Below, in pieces: positions 38,435-47,460 of a DNA stretch of 64,000 nucleotides (position 1 is the first letter of the stretch; every line of letters starts with the position of its first letter). The DNA is from Amycolatopsis sp. MtRt-6 (GTDB taxonomy: Bacteria > Actinomycetota > Actinomycetes > Mycobacteriales > Pseudonocardiaceae), in NCBI RefSeq assembly GCF_017308975.1, contig NZ_JADWPD010000006.1, forward strand, positions 186,001 to 250,000, in the 5' to 3' direction. Position numbers and translations under genes: made by a program. Below the pieces are notes generated by a model. That model had not been told where the DNA came from, made no database searches, and saw nothing but the letters and a program-made list of their open reading frames with translations.

Positions 38435-38460
38435 GGAAAGTATGCGGAGGATTACATTCC
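38435..38460. promoter_or_regulatory. Operator-like palindrome in the P450/TetR intergenic region
   Basis: GGAAAGTA (38435-38442) faces TACATTCC (38453-38460) across 10 nt: an inverted repeat with seven of eight pairs, 22 bp upstream of the P450 start and 132 bp upstream of the TetR start. Size and place fit a TetR-dimer operator. Confidence 0.5.
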
Positions 38461-38591
38461 GGTTCTCCTGTCCAAGGTACCCAAGCGGAAGGAAGTCGTC
38501 CACTAGGCGTCGCTACCCGATCGAGGAGGCAGTGCGTGGCCTGGTGGCCATGCGAGAATCACCCCGCGCGATTCAGCGGAAGGCGAACGGC

Positions 38592-39236
38592 ATGACGGCA
38601 GACCCCGAGACCACCCTGCGGGCGGACGCGCGGCGCAACCGCGACCAGATCCTGGCCGCCGCGAAGAGCATCTTCGCCGTTTCCGGTCCCGAGGTGCCGA
38701 TGGAGGAGATCGCCCGCGCGGCCGGCGTCGGCGTCGGCACGCTGTACCGGCGCTTCCCGGACCGTGACGCGCTGGTCCGCGCGGTCGCCATGGACAACTT
38801 CGAGCGGGTGCTGATCGACGCGCGCGTGATCGCGGCCGAGGAGACGTCGTCGTGGCAGGCGCTGGAGCGGCTGTTGCGGCACTCGGTGGAACTGCAGCTG
38901 AGCGTGCAGCTGGCGATGGTGTCGCACCGGGCGCTGGTGATCCTCAAGAGCGACCCGGAGGTCCGCCGGCTGCGCGACGAGATCCTGGCGGTCCTCGACG
39001 GCTTCGTCGAGGGCGCCAAGGCCGAGGGCAGGCTCCGCGACGACGTCGGCGCCGGCGACATCGCGATCCTGTTCGCGACGCTGCTCCGCCAGGCGCGCGC
39101 GAAGTCGCCGGAGGTGGCCGAGATGGCGGCCCGCCGCTGCGTCGGCATCATGATCGACGGGCTCAGCGCGCGGCCGGGTTCGGCGCTGCCGGGCCGGCCG
39201 ATCACGTCGCAGGACCTCGATCCCGAGCTCGAGTGA
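38592..39236 (+). CDS. TetR-family repressor, likely regulator of the P450 operon
   Basis: A 214-residue regulator. The DNA-binding domain is RRNRDQILAAAKSIFAVSG followed by MEEIARAAGVGVGTLYRRFPDRDALV, a textbook TetR helix-turn-helix at about residues 30-55. The C-terminal domain is a helical ligand pocket. The ATG at 38592 follows GGAAGG; an upstream ATG at 38550 is in frame but precedes no conserved sequence. Divergence from the P450 operon makes that operon the probable target. Confidence 0.92.
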   Translation: MTADPETTLRADARRNRDQILAAAKSIFAVSGPEVPMEEIARAAGVGVGTLYRRFPDRDALVRAVAMDNFERVLIDARVIAAEETSSWQALERLLRHSVELQLSVQLAMVSHRALVILKSDPEVRRLRDEILAVLDGFVEGAKAEGRLRDDVGAGDIAILFATLLRQARAKSPEVAEMAARRCVGIMIDGLSARPGSALPGRPITSQDLDPELE

Positions 39237-39300
39237 TTTCGCTGATTTCCGTGTTAAGGTTCCGCCTCGTTCTGCCGGAATTGCAGCTGCGGGCGGGAAA

Positions 39301-40182
39301 ATGCGACGAAGAACGCTGGCCGTGTTGTTGGCGATTTCCTTTCCGGTGCTCGCCGGGTGCGGCGGCCCGCCCGTCGACGGCGTAGCGGCGGCCGCCGCCC
39401 CGGCGTCGCTGCCGGCTCCGGTGCCGTCGTCGTCGGCCGCCGCCTCTTCCGCCACACCGGCCACCTCGGCGCCCCCGACGTCCCGACCTGCGCCTCCATC
39501 GACCCCACCGCCGCCGTCGACTGCTCCGGTGCGAAACTGCCGAAGCCCGGAGTTCACGACGAGTGACCCCGACGGCGGCTGGTCGGACGGCGGCTACTAC
39601 GTCCACAACAACATGTGGAACACCGAGGAAGCGGGCCCGGAAACACTGCGGGCGTGCGCGTACGACAACTGGTACGTCGAATCCACCCAACCCGATTCGA
39701 CGTCGGTGAAAACCTACCCGAACGTGCACAAGGACATCAACAACCTGAACGGAAAACCGTTCAACGACTATTCGGTGATCAAATCCACCTTCGCCGGCCG
39801 CGGCCCGGGCACGGGGATCTACGACGTGGCGTACGACCTGTGGCTGAACGGCGTGGGCAACGGCCCGGGCGTCACCGAGGTGATGGTCTGGACGGAGAAC
39901 CACAAGCAGGTCCCGGCGGGCGAGAAGCTGACGACGTACACAGCGGCCGGCTTCACGTACGACGTCTGGGCGGACGACGAGGGGTACGTGGCATTCGTGT
40001 CCCGCTCGACGCAGTACGCGGGAACGCTGGACCTGAAGGCGATGATCGCCTGGGCGATCGGCAAGGGCCTGATCCCGCCGAACCCCACGGTGAACCAGAT
40101 CGGCTACGGCATCGAGTTCTGTTCGACGGGTGGGGGCAAGGCGCGCTTCACGCTGTCGGACTTCTCGGTGACGATGAGCTAG
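39301..40182 (+). CDS. GH12-like secreted lipoprotein (probable beta-glucanase fold)
   Basis: A 293-residue lipoprotein. Lipobox VLAGC (C20), a Ser/Pro/Ala linker to about residue 78, then a domain with family-12 glycoside hydrolase features: YYVHNNMWN near the start, VAYDLWLNG, the nucleophile region VTEVMVWTE and the acid/base region YGIEFCSTGG near the C-terminus. Both catalytic Glu candidates are kept. It probably cleaves beta-1,4-glucan or xyloglucan outside the cell, anchored by lipid. The TAG stop is part of the CTAG target site of the adjacent IS982 element, yet the protein end is unchanged. Confidence 0.78.
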   Translation: MRRRTLAVLLAISFPVLAGCGGPPVDGVAAAAAPASLPAPVPSSSAAASSATPATSAPPTSRPAPPSTPPPPSTAPVRNCRSPEFTTSDPDGGWSDGGYYVHNNMWNTEEAGPETLRACAYDNWYVESTQPDSTSVKTYPNVHKDINNLNGKPFNDYSVIKSTFAGRGPGTGIYDVAYDLWLNGVGNGPGVTEVMVWTENHKQVPAGEKLTTYTAAGFTYDVWADDEGYVAFVSRSTQYAGTLDLKAMIAWAIGKGLIPPNPTVNQIGYGIEFCSTGGGKARFTLSDFSVTMS

Positions 40183-41158
40183 ACGAGTAATGCGTAACTC
40201 GGTCAGTGGTCGTAGGCGGTCAGTGATCGGGTGGTGGGTTGGCTGGTGGCGCGGTTGTGCCAGATGGCGGCGGTGAGGGCCAGAAGGCGTTGGGCGATGC
40301 GGACGCCGACGCCTTCGATGGTGCGTCCGCCGTGCTGTTCCAGATCCAGTTGGCCTTTGAGGGTGTCGTTGACCGACTCGATGAGCTGGCGGATGGACTT
40401 GAGCAGCGGTTCGCCGGGATGCGGCCGGCGGTTGCGGTAGGACGGCCGGATCAGCCGGACCCCGCGCTCGTCGAGGAAGTTGTCGAGCTCGCGGGAGACG
40501 TAGCCTTTGTCGGCGATGATCAGCAGGCCGGGGCGTTCGGTGAGCAGGTGGGGTTCGTGGTCGCAGATGGCCATGAGCACCTGCCGCTCGTCGACCTTCG
40601 GATCGGCCAGCGCCCAAGCGATGGGGAGTCCGGCCGGGGTGCAGACCAGGTGCAGTCGCAGGCCCCAGAACCAGCGGGAGTGGGAGCGGCAGTAGCCGTA
40701 TTGGGCCCAGCCGGCCAGCTCTGAGCGTTTCACTGTGGGCCGGGATCGGCCGCATTCGACCGGGGTGGAGTCGACGATCCAGGTCGTGTCGGTCCACAGG
40801 CCGGTATCGGCTGCCAGCCAGCGCATCACCTGCTTGACCAGCGGCAACGCGGCACGCAGCCGGCGGTTGTAGCCGGACTGGCTGGGCAGGTAGCGGAACG
40901 CGCCGGGCATCCGGGCCGGCAGGAACCGCAGCCAGCGGGCCTCAGAGGTGAACCCCAGCAAAGCTTGGGCCACGGCCTGGGTCACCAGCTCGGCGTCGGT
41001 CAGCTTCGGTGGTCTGCCCGGTCGGCGCCGGCCTGCGAGGTGGTCATTGATCTTGACGTAGAGTGCGGTGAGAAGGGTGTTCAGGTCTGTCGTCACAAAC
41101 GGATCTTGGACACCCTTCGTCCGTCTCCGGTCACCACCCAGACTTACGCATTACTCGT
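40183..41158 (-). mobile_element. Insertion sequence of the IS982 family, apparently intact
   Basis: A 976-bp element with terminal inverted repeats of 15 bp (ACGAGTAATGCGTAA at 40183-40197, its complement at 41144-41158). It is flanked by direct CTAG copies (40179-40182 and 41159-41162), the likely target duplication. One full-length transposase gene fills it. Full-length gene and perfect ends suggest recent activity. Confidence 0.9.
40203..41096 (-). CDS. IS982-family transposase
   Basis: A 297-residue DDE transposase. RRPGRPPKLTDAELVTQAVAQALLG at the N-terminus and LPSQSGYNRRLR are IS982 hallmarks. Catalytic candidates are the Asp in IVDSTPVECG, the Asp in IADKGYVS and the Glu in LIESVNDTLKG. 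The length is normal, so the enzyme should be functional. GTG start at 41096. Confidence 0.94.
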   Translation of the reverse strand: MTTDLNTLLTALYVKINDHLAGRRRPGRPPKLTDAELVTQAVAQALLGFTSEARWLRFLPARMPGAFRYLPSQSGYNRRLRAALPLVKQVMRWLAADTGLWTDTTWIVDSTPVECGRSRPTVKRSELAGWAQYGYCRSHSRWFWGLRLHLVCTPAGLPIAWALADPKVDERQVLMAICDHEPHLLTERPGLLIIADKGYVSRELDNFLDERGVRLIRPSYRNRRPHPGEPLLKSIRQLIESVNDTLKGQLDLEQHGGRTIEGVGVRIAQRLLALTAAIWHNRATSQPTTRSLTAYDH

Positions 41159-41232
41159 CTAGGGCCGGCTGTAGCGCTGGCGGGTCTGCGGGGAGGGGCC
41201 GCCACCCAGCGGCGGCGGCCCACTCGCGATCC

Positions 41233-42099
41233 TCAGACGCCCAGCGGGTGCCAGACCGTCTTCGCCTCCAGGTACCGCCGCAGGCGCGTGAGGTCCGGCG
41301 CCGTCGTCCAGTCCGGCTCCGCCTCCGGGACCGTCAGTACCCGCTTCACCGTGTTCGCCGCTTCGCGCGCCAACCCCGGGCGGTCCGCCGGGGCGGCTCC
41401 CGTCGGGTCCAGGGCGTTGACGTCTCCGTGGGACGCCAGCCATGGGCCCAGTTCCGCGGCTCGCCCGGTGAGGATGTTCGCCACCCCGCCCGGGACGTCG
41501 GACGTCGCCAGGACCTCCGACAGCGTGATCGCCGGCAGGGGCCGCTCCGCGCTCGACACCACCACCGCCGTCGAGCCCGTGGCCAGCACCGGGGCGAGGA
41601 CCTCGACCAGGCCCAGCAACGACGAGCTCTGGGGCGCCAGGACGCCCACCACGCCCGTCGGCTCCGGGACCGTGAACGAGAAGTACGGGCCCGCCACCGG
41701 GTTCGCCGCGCCGAGGACCGTGGCGATCTTGTCCGTCCAGCCCGCGTACCAGACCCAGCGGTCGATCGCCGCGTCCACAATGGACTCGGCCTTTTTGCCG
41801 CCGAGGCCTTCCGAGGCCGAGACCTCGGCCGCGAACTGGTCGCGGCGGCCCTCCAGGACCTCGGCCACCCGGTAGAGCACCTGGCCGCGGTTGTACGCCG
41901 TGGCCGCCGACCAGCCCGGGAACGCCTTGCGCGCGGCCACCACGGCGTCGCGGACGTCCTTGCGCGACGCGTGGGCCGCGTTCGCCAGGAACTTGCCCTT
42001 CGCGTCGGTCACCGGGTACACCCGGCCGGACTCCGAGCGCGGGAACTTGCCGCCGATGTACAGCTTGTACGTCTTGGCGACGGAGATGCGGTCAGACAT
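41233..42099 (-). CDS. Short aldehyde dehydrogenase-family protein lacking the catalytic Cys
   Basis: A 288-residue protein matching the N-terminal NAD-binding part of aldehyde dehydrogenases (YIGGKFPRSESGRVYPV, the GVVGVLAPQSSSLLGL Rossmann segment). There is no cysteine anywhere in the protein, so it cannot act as a normal ALDH. The C-terminus is rebuilt and short. It overlaps the full-length ALDH gene by eight bases and is co-transcribed with deoC. A structural or regulatory partner of the active ALDH is the likely role; this is inference. Confidence 0.8.
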   Translation of the reverse strand: MSDRISVAKTYKLYIGGKFPRSESGRVYPVTDAKGKFLANAAHASRKDVRDAVVAARKAFPGWSAATAYNRGQVLYRVAEVLEGRRDQFAAEVSASEGLGGKKAESIVDAAIDRWVWYAGWTDKIATVLGAANPVAGPYFSFTVPEPTGVVGVLAPQSSSLLGLVEVLAPVLATGSTAVVVSSAERPLPAITLSEVLATSDVPGGVANILTGRAAELGPWLASHGDVNALDPTGAAPADRPGLAREAANTVKRVLTVPEAEPDWTTAPDLTRLRRYLEAKTVWHPLGV

Positions 42100-43525
42100 T
42101 CAGGTACGCCTCCAGCCCGGTGCGGCCGCCTTCGCGCCCGAAGCCGGATTCCTGGTAGCCGCCGAACGGGGCGGCGGGGTCGAAGCGGTTGAAGGTGTTG
42201 GCCCAGACCACGCCCGCGCGCAGCTGGTTCGCCATCCACAGGATCCGGGAGCCCTTTTCGGTCCAGATGCCCGCCGAAAGCCCGTACGGTGTGTTGTTCG
42301 CCTTCGCCACGGCCTCGTCCGGCGTGCGGAACGTCAGCACCGACAGCACCGGGCCGAAGATCTCCTCGCGCGCGATCCGCATCGACTGGTGGACGTTCGC
42401 GAACACCGTCGGGGCGAAGAAGAACCCGCGGTCCGGGACCGGGCACGGGCTGGTCCAGCGCTGCGCGCCCTCGGCGTCACCCGACTCGACGAGCCCGCGG
42501 ATCTTGGCCAGCTGCTCGGCCGAGTTGATCGCGCCGATGTCGGTGTTCTTGTCCAGCGGGTCGCCGATGCGCAGCGTCGAGACGCGGTAGCGCAATTTTT
42601 CGAGGACCTCTTCGGCGATGGACTCCTGCACCAGCAGGCGCGAGCCCGCGCAGCAGACGTGCCCCTGGTTGAAGAAGATGCCGTTGACGATGCCTTCGAC
42701 GGCCTGGTCGAGCGGGGCGTCCTCGAACACGATGTTCGCCGCCTTGCCACCCAGTTCGAGGGTCAGCTTCTTCGGCGTGCCCGCGACCTGGCGCTGGATC
42801 GCCTTGCCGACCTCGGTCGAGCCGGTGAAGGCGATCTTGTCGATGTCGCCGTGCTCCACAAGGGACGCGCCGATGTCGCCGGCGCCCGGCAGGATGTTCA
42901 CCACGCCCGGCGGCAGCTCGGCCTGCTGGCAGATCTCCGCGAACACCAGCGCGGTCAGCGGCGTCGTCTCGGCCGGCTTGAGGACGACGGTGTTGCCGGT
43001 GGCCAGTGCCGGGGCGATCTTCCAGGCCAGCATCAGCAGCGGGAAGTTCCACGGGATGATCTGCCCCGCGACACCCAGCGGCCGCGGCGAAGGCCCGTAG
43101 CCCGCGTACTCCAGCTTGTCGGCCCAGCCCGCGTGGTAGAAGAAGTGCGCGGCCGCCGTCGGGACGTCGGAGTCGCGCGACTCCTTGATCGGCTTGCCGT
43201 TGTCGAGGCTTTCCAGCACCGCCAGCTCGCGCGAGCGCTCCTGGATGAGCCGCGCGATGCGGAAGAGGTACTTCGCGCGCTCGGTGCCCGGCATCTTCGA
43301 CCAGACGCTCGTGTAGGCCTTGCGCGCGGCCTTCACCGCGATGTCCACATCGGACTTCGACGCGGTGCCGACCTCGGCGAGCACCTCTTCGGTGGCCGGG
43401 TTGACCGTCTTCAGCGGCTCACCCGAGCCGTCGACGAATTCGCCGTTGACGAACGGCTTGTAGGAGTCCTTGAGGTTCGCGATGGCCCGGGATTCCGGCG
43501 CCGGCGCGTATTCGAAAACGGGCAT
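42092..43525 (-). CDS. Aldehyde dehydrogenase
   Basis: A 477-residue NAD(P)-dependent ALDH. It has the IIPWNFPLLM oxyanion Asn region, FTGSTEVGK cofactor loop, the general base in LELGGKAANIV, the catalytic Cys in NQGHVCCAGSR and EIFGPVLSV. In the deoC operon it probably oxidises the acetaldehyde released by DeoC to acetate. Its start overlaps the deoC stop by one base, and its stop overlaps the next gene. Confidence 0.95.
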   Translation of the reverse strand: MPVFEYAPAPESRAIANLKDSYKPFVNGEFVDGSGEPLKTVNPATEEVLAEVGTASKSDVDIAVKAARKAYTSVWSKMPGTERAKYLFRIARLIQERSRELAVLESLDNGKPIKESRDSDVPTAAAHFFYHAGWADKLEYAGYGPSPRPLGVAGQIIPWNFPLLMLAWKIAPALATGNTVVLKPAETTPLTALVFAEICQQAELPPGVVNILPGAGDIGASLVEHGDIDKIAFTGSTEVGKAIQRQVAGTPKKLTLELGGKAANIVFEDAPLDQAVEGIVNGIFFNQGHVCCAGSRLLVQESIAEEVLEKLRYRVSTLRIGDPLDKNTDIGAINSAEQLAKIRGLVESGDAEGAQRWTSPCPVPDRGFFFAPTVFANVHQSMRIAREEIFGPVLSVLTFRTPDEAVAKANNTPYGLSAGIWTEKGSRILWMANQLRAGVVWANTFNRFDPAAPFGGYQESGFGREGGRTGLEAYLNV

Positions 43526-44499
43526 CAGTCCACCGTCACGTAGTCGGGGCCGCTGTAGTGGCCGTCCACCTGGGTGCGGCGCTGCAGCAGCAGGTCGTTG
43601 AGCAGGCTGGACGCGCCGAAGCGGAACAGGTCCGGGGTCAGCCACTGCTCGCCGGCGACCTCGTGCACGGCGACCAGGTACTTGATCGCGTCCTTCGTCG
43701 TCCGGATGCCGCCCGCGGGCTTGACCCCGCGCAGCTCGCCGGTCAGCCGGTGCCAGTCGTGCACGGCCTGCAGCATGATGTGGGTGACCGGCAGCGTCGC
43801 GGCGGGGGAGACCTTGCCGGTGGAGGTCTTGATGAAGTCGCCGCCGGCCAGCAGCGCCAGCCACGACGCGCGCCGCACGTTGTCGTAGGTCGCCAGCTCG
43901 CCGGTCTCGAGAATGACCTTCAGGTGGGCATCACCGCAGGCGGCTTTGACGGCCTGGATCTCTTCGAAGACCGCCATGTAGCGGCCTTCGAGGAAGGCAC
44001 CGCGGTCGATCACCATGTCGACTTCGTGCGCGTCCGCGTCGACGGCGATCTTGGTGTCGGCCAGCTTGATCTCGCGGCTGGTCCGTCCGGCGGGGAAGCC
44101 GGTGGCGACGCTCGCGACGTGGACGCCGCTGCCCTTGAGCGCTTCGACGGCGGTGGCGACCAGGTCGGGGTAGACGCAGACGGCGGCGACGCGCGGGGTG
44201 TCCTGGCGTTCCGGGTCGGGCCGCACGGCCTTCGCGGCGAGCGCCCGGACCTTGCCCTGGGTGTCGGCGCCCTCCAGGGTGGTCAGGTCGACCATGGAGA
44301 TGGCGGTGTCGATGGCCCACCGCTTGGCGTCCTTCTTGATGCTGCGCGTGCCGAGCCCCGCCGCGCGCTGCTCGACGCCGACCTGGTCGACACCGGGCAG
44401 CCCGAGCAGGAAGCGGCGCAGGCTCGCGTCGTCGCGAGTCGCGTCCACCAGCGGCGCCGGGGTGTCCGGCGCCGCTGACGTGCTGGTCGTGGCTGTCAT
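43525..44499 (-). CDS. deoC: Deoxyribose-phosphate aldolase
   Basis: A 324-residue class I aldolase splitting deoxyribose-5-phosphate into acetaldehyde and glyceraldehyde-3-phosphate. The Schiff-base Lys lies in FIKTSTGKVSPAAT, and GVKPAGGIRT carries the second conserved Lys. The long form (over 300 residues) matches the eukaryote-like DeoC branch. First gene of the deoC-ALDH-ALDH-like operon. It completes deoxynucleoside breakdown begun by DeoA, though the mutase (DeoB) is not in the window. Confidence 0.95.
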   Translation of the reverse strand: MTATTSTSAAPDTPAPLVDATRDDASLRRFLLGLPGVDQVGVEQRAAGLGTRSIKKDAKRWAIDTAISMVDLTTLEGADTQGKVRALAAKAVRPDPERQDTPRVAAVCVYPDLVATAVEALKGSGVHVASVATGFPAGRTSREIKLADTKIAVDADAHEVDMVIDRGAFLEGRYMAVFEEIQAVKAACGDAHLKVILETGELATYDNVRRASWLALLAGGDFIKTSTGKVSPAATLPVTHIMLQAVHDWHRLTGELRGVKPAGGIRTTKDAIKYLVAVHEVAGEQWLTPDLFRFGASSLLNDLLLQRRTQVDGHYSGPDYVTVD

Positions 44500-44593
44500 G
44501 CGCCTGAGTCTAGGCGGCGGGTCCGACAGTTCGCGGCGGCCGGAGGCGGGTCACCCGGTGTGACGCCCCAGGCTTCTTGTGTCACCTGCGTCA

Positions 44594-44680
44594 AGCGCCC
44601 CAATGTGGCCTTGGTTGCGTTGAACGCACCGAAGGCCACATTGGGTGCGTTGAACGCACCGAAGGCCACATTGGGGCGCT
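44594..44680. repeat. Nested palindromic intergenic repeat with two 30-bp units
   Basis: Outer arms of 19 bp (44594-44612 and 44662-44680) are perfect inverted repeats. Inside are two identical tandem 30-bp units (44616-44645 and 44646-44675), each holding the small palindrome TGCGTTGAACGCA and a copy of AAGGCCACATTGG. The element lies 3' of the DUF1707 gene and upstream of deoC, both on the minus strand. Confidence 0.93.
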
Positions 44681-44709
44681 CGAGGCCGGGCCGGTCCGGG
44701 TCAGGCCGG

Positions 44710-45345
44710 TCAGGACTCGATTTGCGGCGGTTCGGCCCGCTTCGCCGGCTTCCGGTACACGACGACCCCGCCCCAGAACGCCAGGCCGTTGATCTTCACC
44801 GTCGGGGCCGTGGGCGGTGCCGGCGGTGCTCCCGACTTGTCCTCCAGCACGAACCCGCCCATCAGGCCCAGGCCCGTCACGTCCACGTTGATGTCGTCCG
44901 GGACCGTGATCTGGATGCCGCCCATGATGGCCACCGCGGTGATCGTGCAGTGCCGGTCCGCGAAGCGCGCCTGCCGCAGGTCGATCTCCGTGCCGCCCCA
45001 GAACGCGAAGCTGTTGTGCTGCGGGGGCAGGACCCAGCTGCCCTTGCGGACCGCGCCCGACAGCACGCCGATCGACACTGGGCTGCCCGGGTGGCCGCCG
45101 ACGCGCTGGTCGGGGTAGCCCAGCGCGCGGGTGGTCGCCGGCTCGACGGCCGCCGAGGTGACCGGCAGGTCCGCCGTCACCGGCTTCAGCTCGCCGAGCG
45201 TTTTCGCCGCGTAGACCGTCGAGAGCCGCTCTTCCAGCTCGTTCACCGTGATCCGCCCTTCGGAGAGGGCGTTGTGCAGCACCTGGGCGACGCGTTCGCG
45301 GTCCGCGTCGGAAGCCCGCATCTGGTCGGGCGTCAGTTCGCTCAC
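44710..45345 (-). CDS. DUF1707 domain protein with a LiaF-like C-terminal region
   Basis: A 211-residue protein. The first 55 residues, MRASDADRERVAQVLHNALSEGRITVNELEERL, are the actinobacterial DUF1707 (SHOCT-like) domain. The C-terminal part (HNSFAFWGGTEIDLRQARFAD, AIMGGIQITVPDDINVDVTG) is the repeated strand pattern of cell-wall-active antibiotic response proteins (LiaF/DUF2154). No membrane segment is present. It may sense envelope stress; this is inference. The GTG at 45345 is supported by TAAGCT 7 nt upstream (leaderless). Confidence 0.85.
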   Translation of the reverse strand: MSELTPDQMRASDADRERVAQVLHNALSEGRITVNELEERLSTVYAAKTLGELKPVTADLPVTSAAVEPATTRALGYPDQRVGGHPGSPVSIGVLSGAVRKGSWVLPPQHNSFAFWGGTEIDLRQARFADRHCTITAVAIMGGIQITVPDDINVDVTGLGLMGGFVLEDKSGAPPAPPTAPTVKINGLAFWGGVVVYRKPAKRAEPPQIES

Positions 45346-45352
45346 CCGGCGT

Positions 45353-45358
45353 AGCTTA
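45353..45358 (-). promoter_or_regulatory. Putative -10 element for the leaderless DUF1707 gene
   Basis: TAAGCT (minus strand) ends 7 nt before the GTG at 45345. No clear -35. Confidence 0.4.
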
Positions 45359-45406
45359 TCGGCGAAAACCACCCAGCGTGTCCATCTTCCGTAGGACACT
45401 GGGCCC

Positions 45407-45829
45407 ATGGTCGAGTTTCCCGATGGCACCCGCGTACACGGACGCGGGCTGCGGCGCCCCCGCCCCGACGGACCCACGCCCGATTTCGGGCTCTACCTGG
45501 GGACGAGCCGGCTGCGGCGCAAGCACGGCGGTGGCATCAGCTGGCCGCACGAGTGGGTCACCTGGCCCGACTTCCTGCTGCCCACCCAGCCTGCCGACGC
45601 CCGCGAAAAGATCAAAGCGCTCCACGAACGGGCGAAGACCGAGACCGTCGAAGTCGCCTGCTACGGCGGCGCGGGAAGGACCGGCACCGTGATGGCCTGC
45701 CTGGCGGTCCTCTCCGGCGTCCCCGCCGGCCAGGCCGTCGCGTGGACAAGGGAGCACTACCACGAGCGAGCCGTCGAAACGCCCTGGCAGCGCGGCTGGG
45801 TGAAGAGCTTCGCGAAACAGCTAGATTGA
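45407..45829 (+). CDS. Protein-tyrosine-phosphatase-like protein
   Basis: A 140-residue protein with the phosphatase signature CYGGAGRTG (C85, R91), the C-x5-R P-loop of Cys-dependent phosphatases. [13 protein letters not shown] upstream may hold the general acid Asp (D55). There is no membrane segment. It lies 5 nt upstream of upp on the same strand, probably in one operon. Substrate unknown. Confidence 0.82.
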   Translation: MVEFPDGTRVHGRGLRRPRPDGPTPDFGLYLGTSRLRRKHGGGISWPHEWVTWPDFLLPTQPADAREKIKALHERAKTETVEVACYGGAGRTGTVMACLAVLSGVPAGQAVAWTREHYHERAVETPWQRGWVKSFAKQLD

Positions 45830-45834
45830 CCCGC

Positions 45835-46458
45835 ATGGATGTGCACGTCGTCGACCACCCCCTCGCGAAGGCCCGGCTCTCCACGATGCGCGACGCGCGC
45901 ACCGACAGCGCCGCGTTCCGGGCCGCGCTGCACGAGCTCACCGTCATGCTGGTCTACGAAGCCACGCGCGACGTGCCGGTGAAGATCGAGAAGATCCACA
46001 CGCCGGTGGCGCGCACCGACGGCTACAAGCTCGCCAAGCCGCCGCTGCTGGTCCCGGTGCTGCGCGCCGGGCTGGGCATGGCCGACCAGGCGCACAAGCT
46101 GATCCCGGACGCGCAGATGGGCTTCGTCGGCCTGGCGCGCGACGAGGAGACGCTCAAGCCGACGCCGTACCTGGAGTCGCTGCCGGAGTCGCTCGCCGAC
46201 CGGCCGGTGCTGGTGCTCGACCCGATGCTCGCCACCGGCGGCTCGATGGAGTACACGATCCGCCTGCTCACCGACCGCGGCGCCGACGACGTCACGGCGA
46301 TCTGCGCGCTGGCGGCCCCGGAGGGCCTGGCCCACCTGGAGAAGACGGGCCTGCCGGTCCGGGTGGTCACGGCGAGCATCGACGAGCGCCTGAACGACTC
46401 GGGCTTCATCGTCCCGGGCCTCGGCGACGCGGGTGACCGGCAGTACGGCGCCGTCTGA
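45835..46458 (+). CDS. upp: Uracil phosphoribosyltransferase
   Basis: A 207-residue salvage enzyme making UMP from uracil and PRPP. The PRPP loop is [12 protein letters not shown], and the C-terminal uracil site region is [16 protein letters not shown]. Length is normal. Uracil produced by the Cdd-DeoA branch of the window could be reused here. It overlaps the following pentapeptide gene by 26 bp. Confidence 0.97.
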   Translation: MDVHVVDHPLAKARLSTMRDARTDSAAFRAALHELTVMLVYEATRDVPVKIEKIHTPVARTDGYKLAKPPLLVPVLRAGLGMADQAHKLIPDAQMGFVGLARDEETLKPTPYLESLPESLADRPVLVLDPMLATGGSMEYTIRLLTDRGADDVTAICALAAPEGLAHLEKTGLPVRVVTASIDERLNDSGFIVPGLGDAGDRQYGAV

Positions 46459-47434
46459 GCCGGTGCCGGTGCTGAAGTGGCGGTGGATCGCCGTGACCGC
46501 CGTCGCGGTCGCGGCGCTCACCGCCGGGCTGCTGTGGCTGTTCCTGACCTGGTCCGGACAGCCGAACGCGCCGGTGCGCATCGACGCGGTCAAGACGGCC
46601 TTCGGCGTCGGCGCGGGCGCCGGCGGCGTGTTCGCGCTCTGGCTCGCGACGCGCCGCCAGCGCACGCTCGAGCTGCAGCTGGCCGAGACGACCCGCGTCG
46701 CGTCGGTGACCGAGCGCGACCTGGAGGAGCGGCGCGTCACCGAGCTGTACACGAAGGCGGTCGAACAGCTCGGCAACGACAAGGCGCCGGTCCGGCTCGG
46801 CGGGCTGTACGCGCTGGAGCGGCTCGGGCAGGACAACCCGAAGCAGCGTCAGACGATCGTGAACGTGCTGTGCGCCTACCTGCGGATGCCCTTCGAAGGC
46901 CCGCAAAAGGGCATCCGCGGTGCGGACGCGGTGCAGCAGGAGGAGAAGACGGTCGACTACGACGCGGCCGAGCTGCAGGTCCGCCTCGCCGCGCAGGAAC
47001 TGCTGAAGACCCACCTCGCGGCGGACCACCCGGCGTTCTGGCCGGGCATGTCCATCGACCTGCAACGCGCGACCCTGGTCGACTTCCGGTTCAGCGGCTG
47101 CGAGGTGCAGGCCGCGGACTTCAGTCACGCCCGGTTCGTCGGCGCGGTGCACATGCAGAAGACCACCTTCCACCAGCGCGTGGGTTTCTACGGCACGGAG
47201 TTCACCGCGCTGGCGAACTTCGACCGGTCGGACTTCGACGGGGGTGCCTTCTTCTCCTGGGCACAGTTCCGCGGTGTCGCCCGCTTCGCGCGGACGTCCT
47301 CGATCGGTGGCCTGCGGTTCCACCACACGACATTCGCCGCGGAGGCGGTGTTCGAGCGGAGCAAGCACGAGTTCGACCTGGAAGGCGCGACGTTCGCGGT
47401 CGAGCCGGAGCTTCCTCAGGCCGGCGCCAGGTAG
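46433..47434 (+). CDS. Membrane-anchored pentapeptide-repeat protein
   Basis: A 333-residue protein. Two membrane helices (about residues 18-40 and 52-70) are followed by a basic/acidic coiled segment ([28 protein letters not shown]) and a helical region [29 protein letters not shown]. The C-terminal 120 residues are pentapeptide repeats of the A(D/N)LXX type ([23 protein letters not shown] and onward). This layout is common in actinobacterial proteins of unknown role. The GTG at 46433 overlaps the end of upp; a later start is possible. Confidence 0.85.
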   Translation: MTGSTAPSEPVPVLKWRWIAVTAVAVAALTAGLLWLFLTWSGQPNAPVRIDAVKTAFGVGAGAGGVFALWLATRRQRTLELQLAETTRVASVTERDLEERRVTELYTKAVEQLGNDKAPVRLGGLYALERLGQDNPKQRQTIVNVLCAYLRMPFEGPQKGIRGADAVQQEEKTVDYDAAELQVRLAAQELLKTHLAADHPAFWPGMSIDLQRATLVDFRFSGCEVQAADFSHARFVGAVHMQKTTFHQRVGFYGTEFTALANFDRSDFDGGAFFSWAQFRGVARFARTSSIGGLRFHHTTFAAEAVFERSKHEFDLEGATFAVEPELPQAGAR

Positions 47435-47460
47435 CGCTCCCGCTCCCACGTAGGCGTCGT

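Noticed and set aside
35758-38503. Secondary metabolite gene cluster around the P450s
   Set aside because: No synthase, transferase or resistance gene is adjacent. Both sides are sugar transport and a glycoside hydrolase.
40203-41096. Disruption of the GH12-like gene by the insertion sequence
   Set aside because: The stop codon is rebuilt by the CTAG target site, and the protein ends with intact C-terminal motifs.
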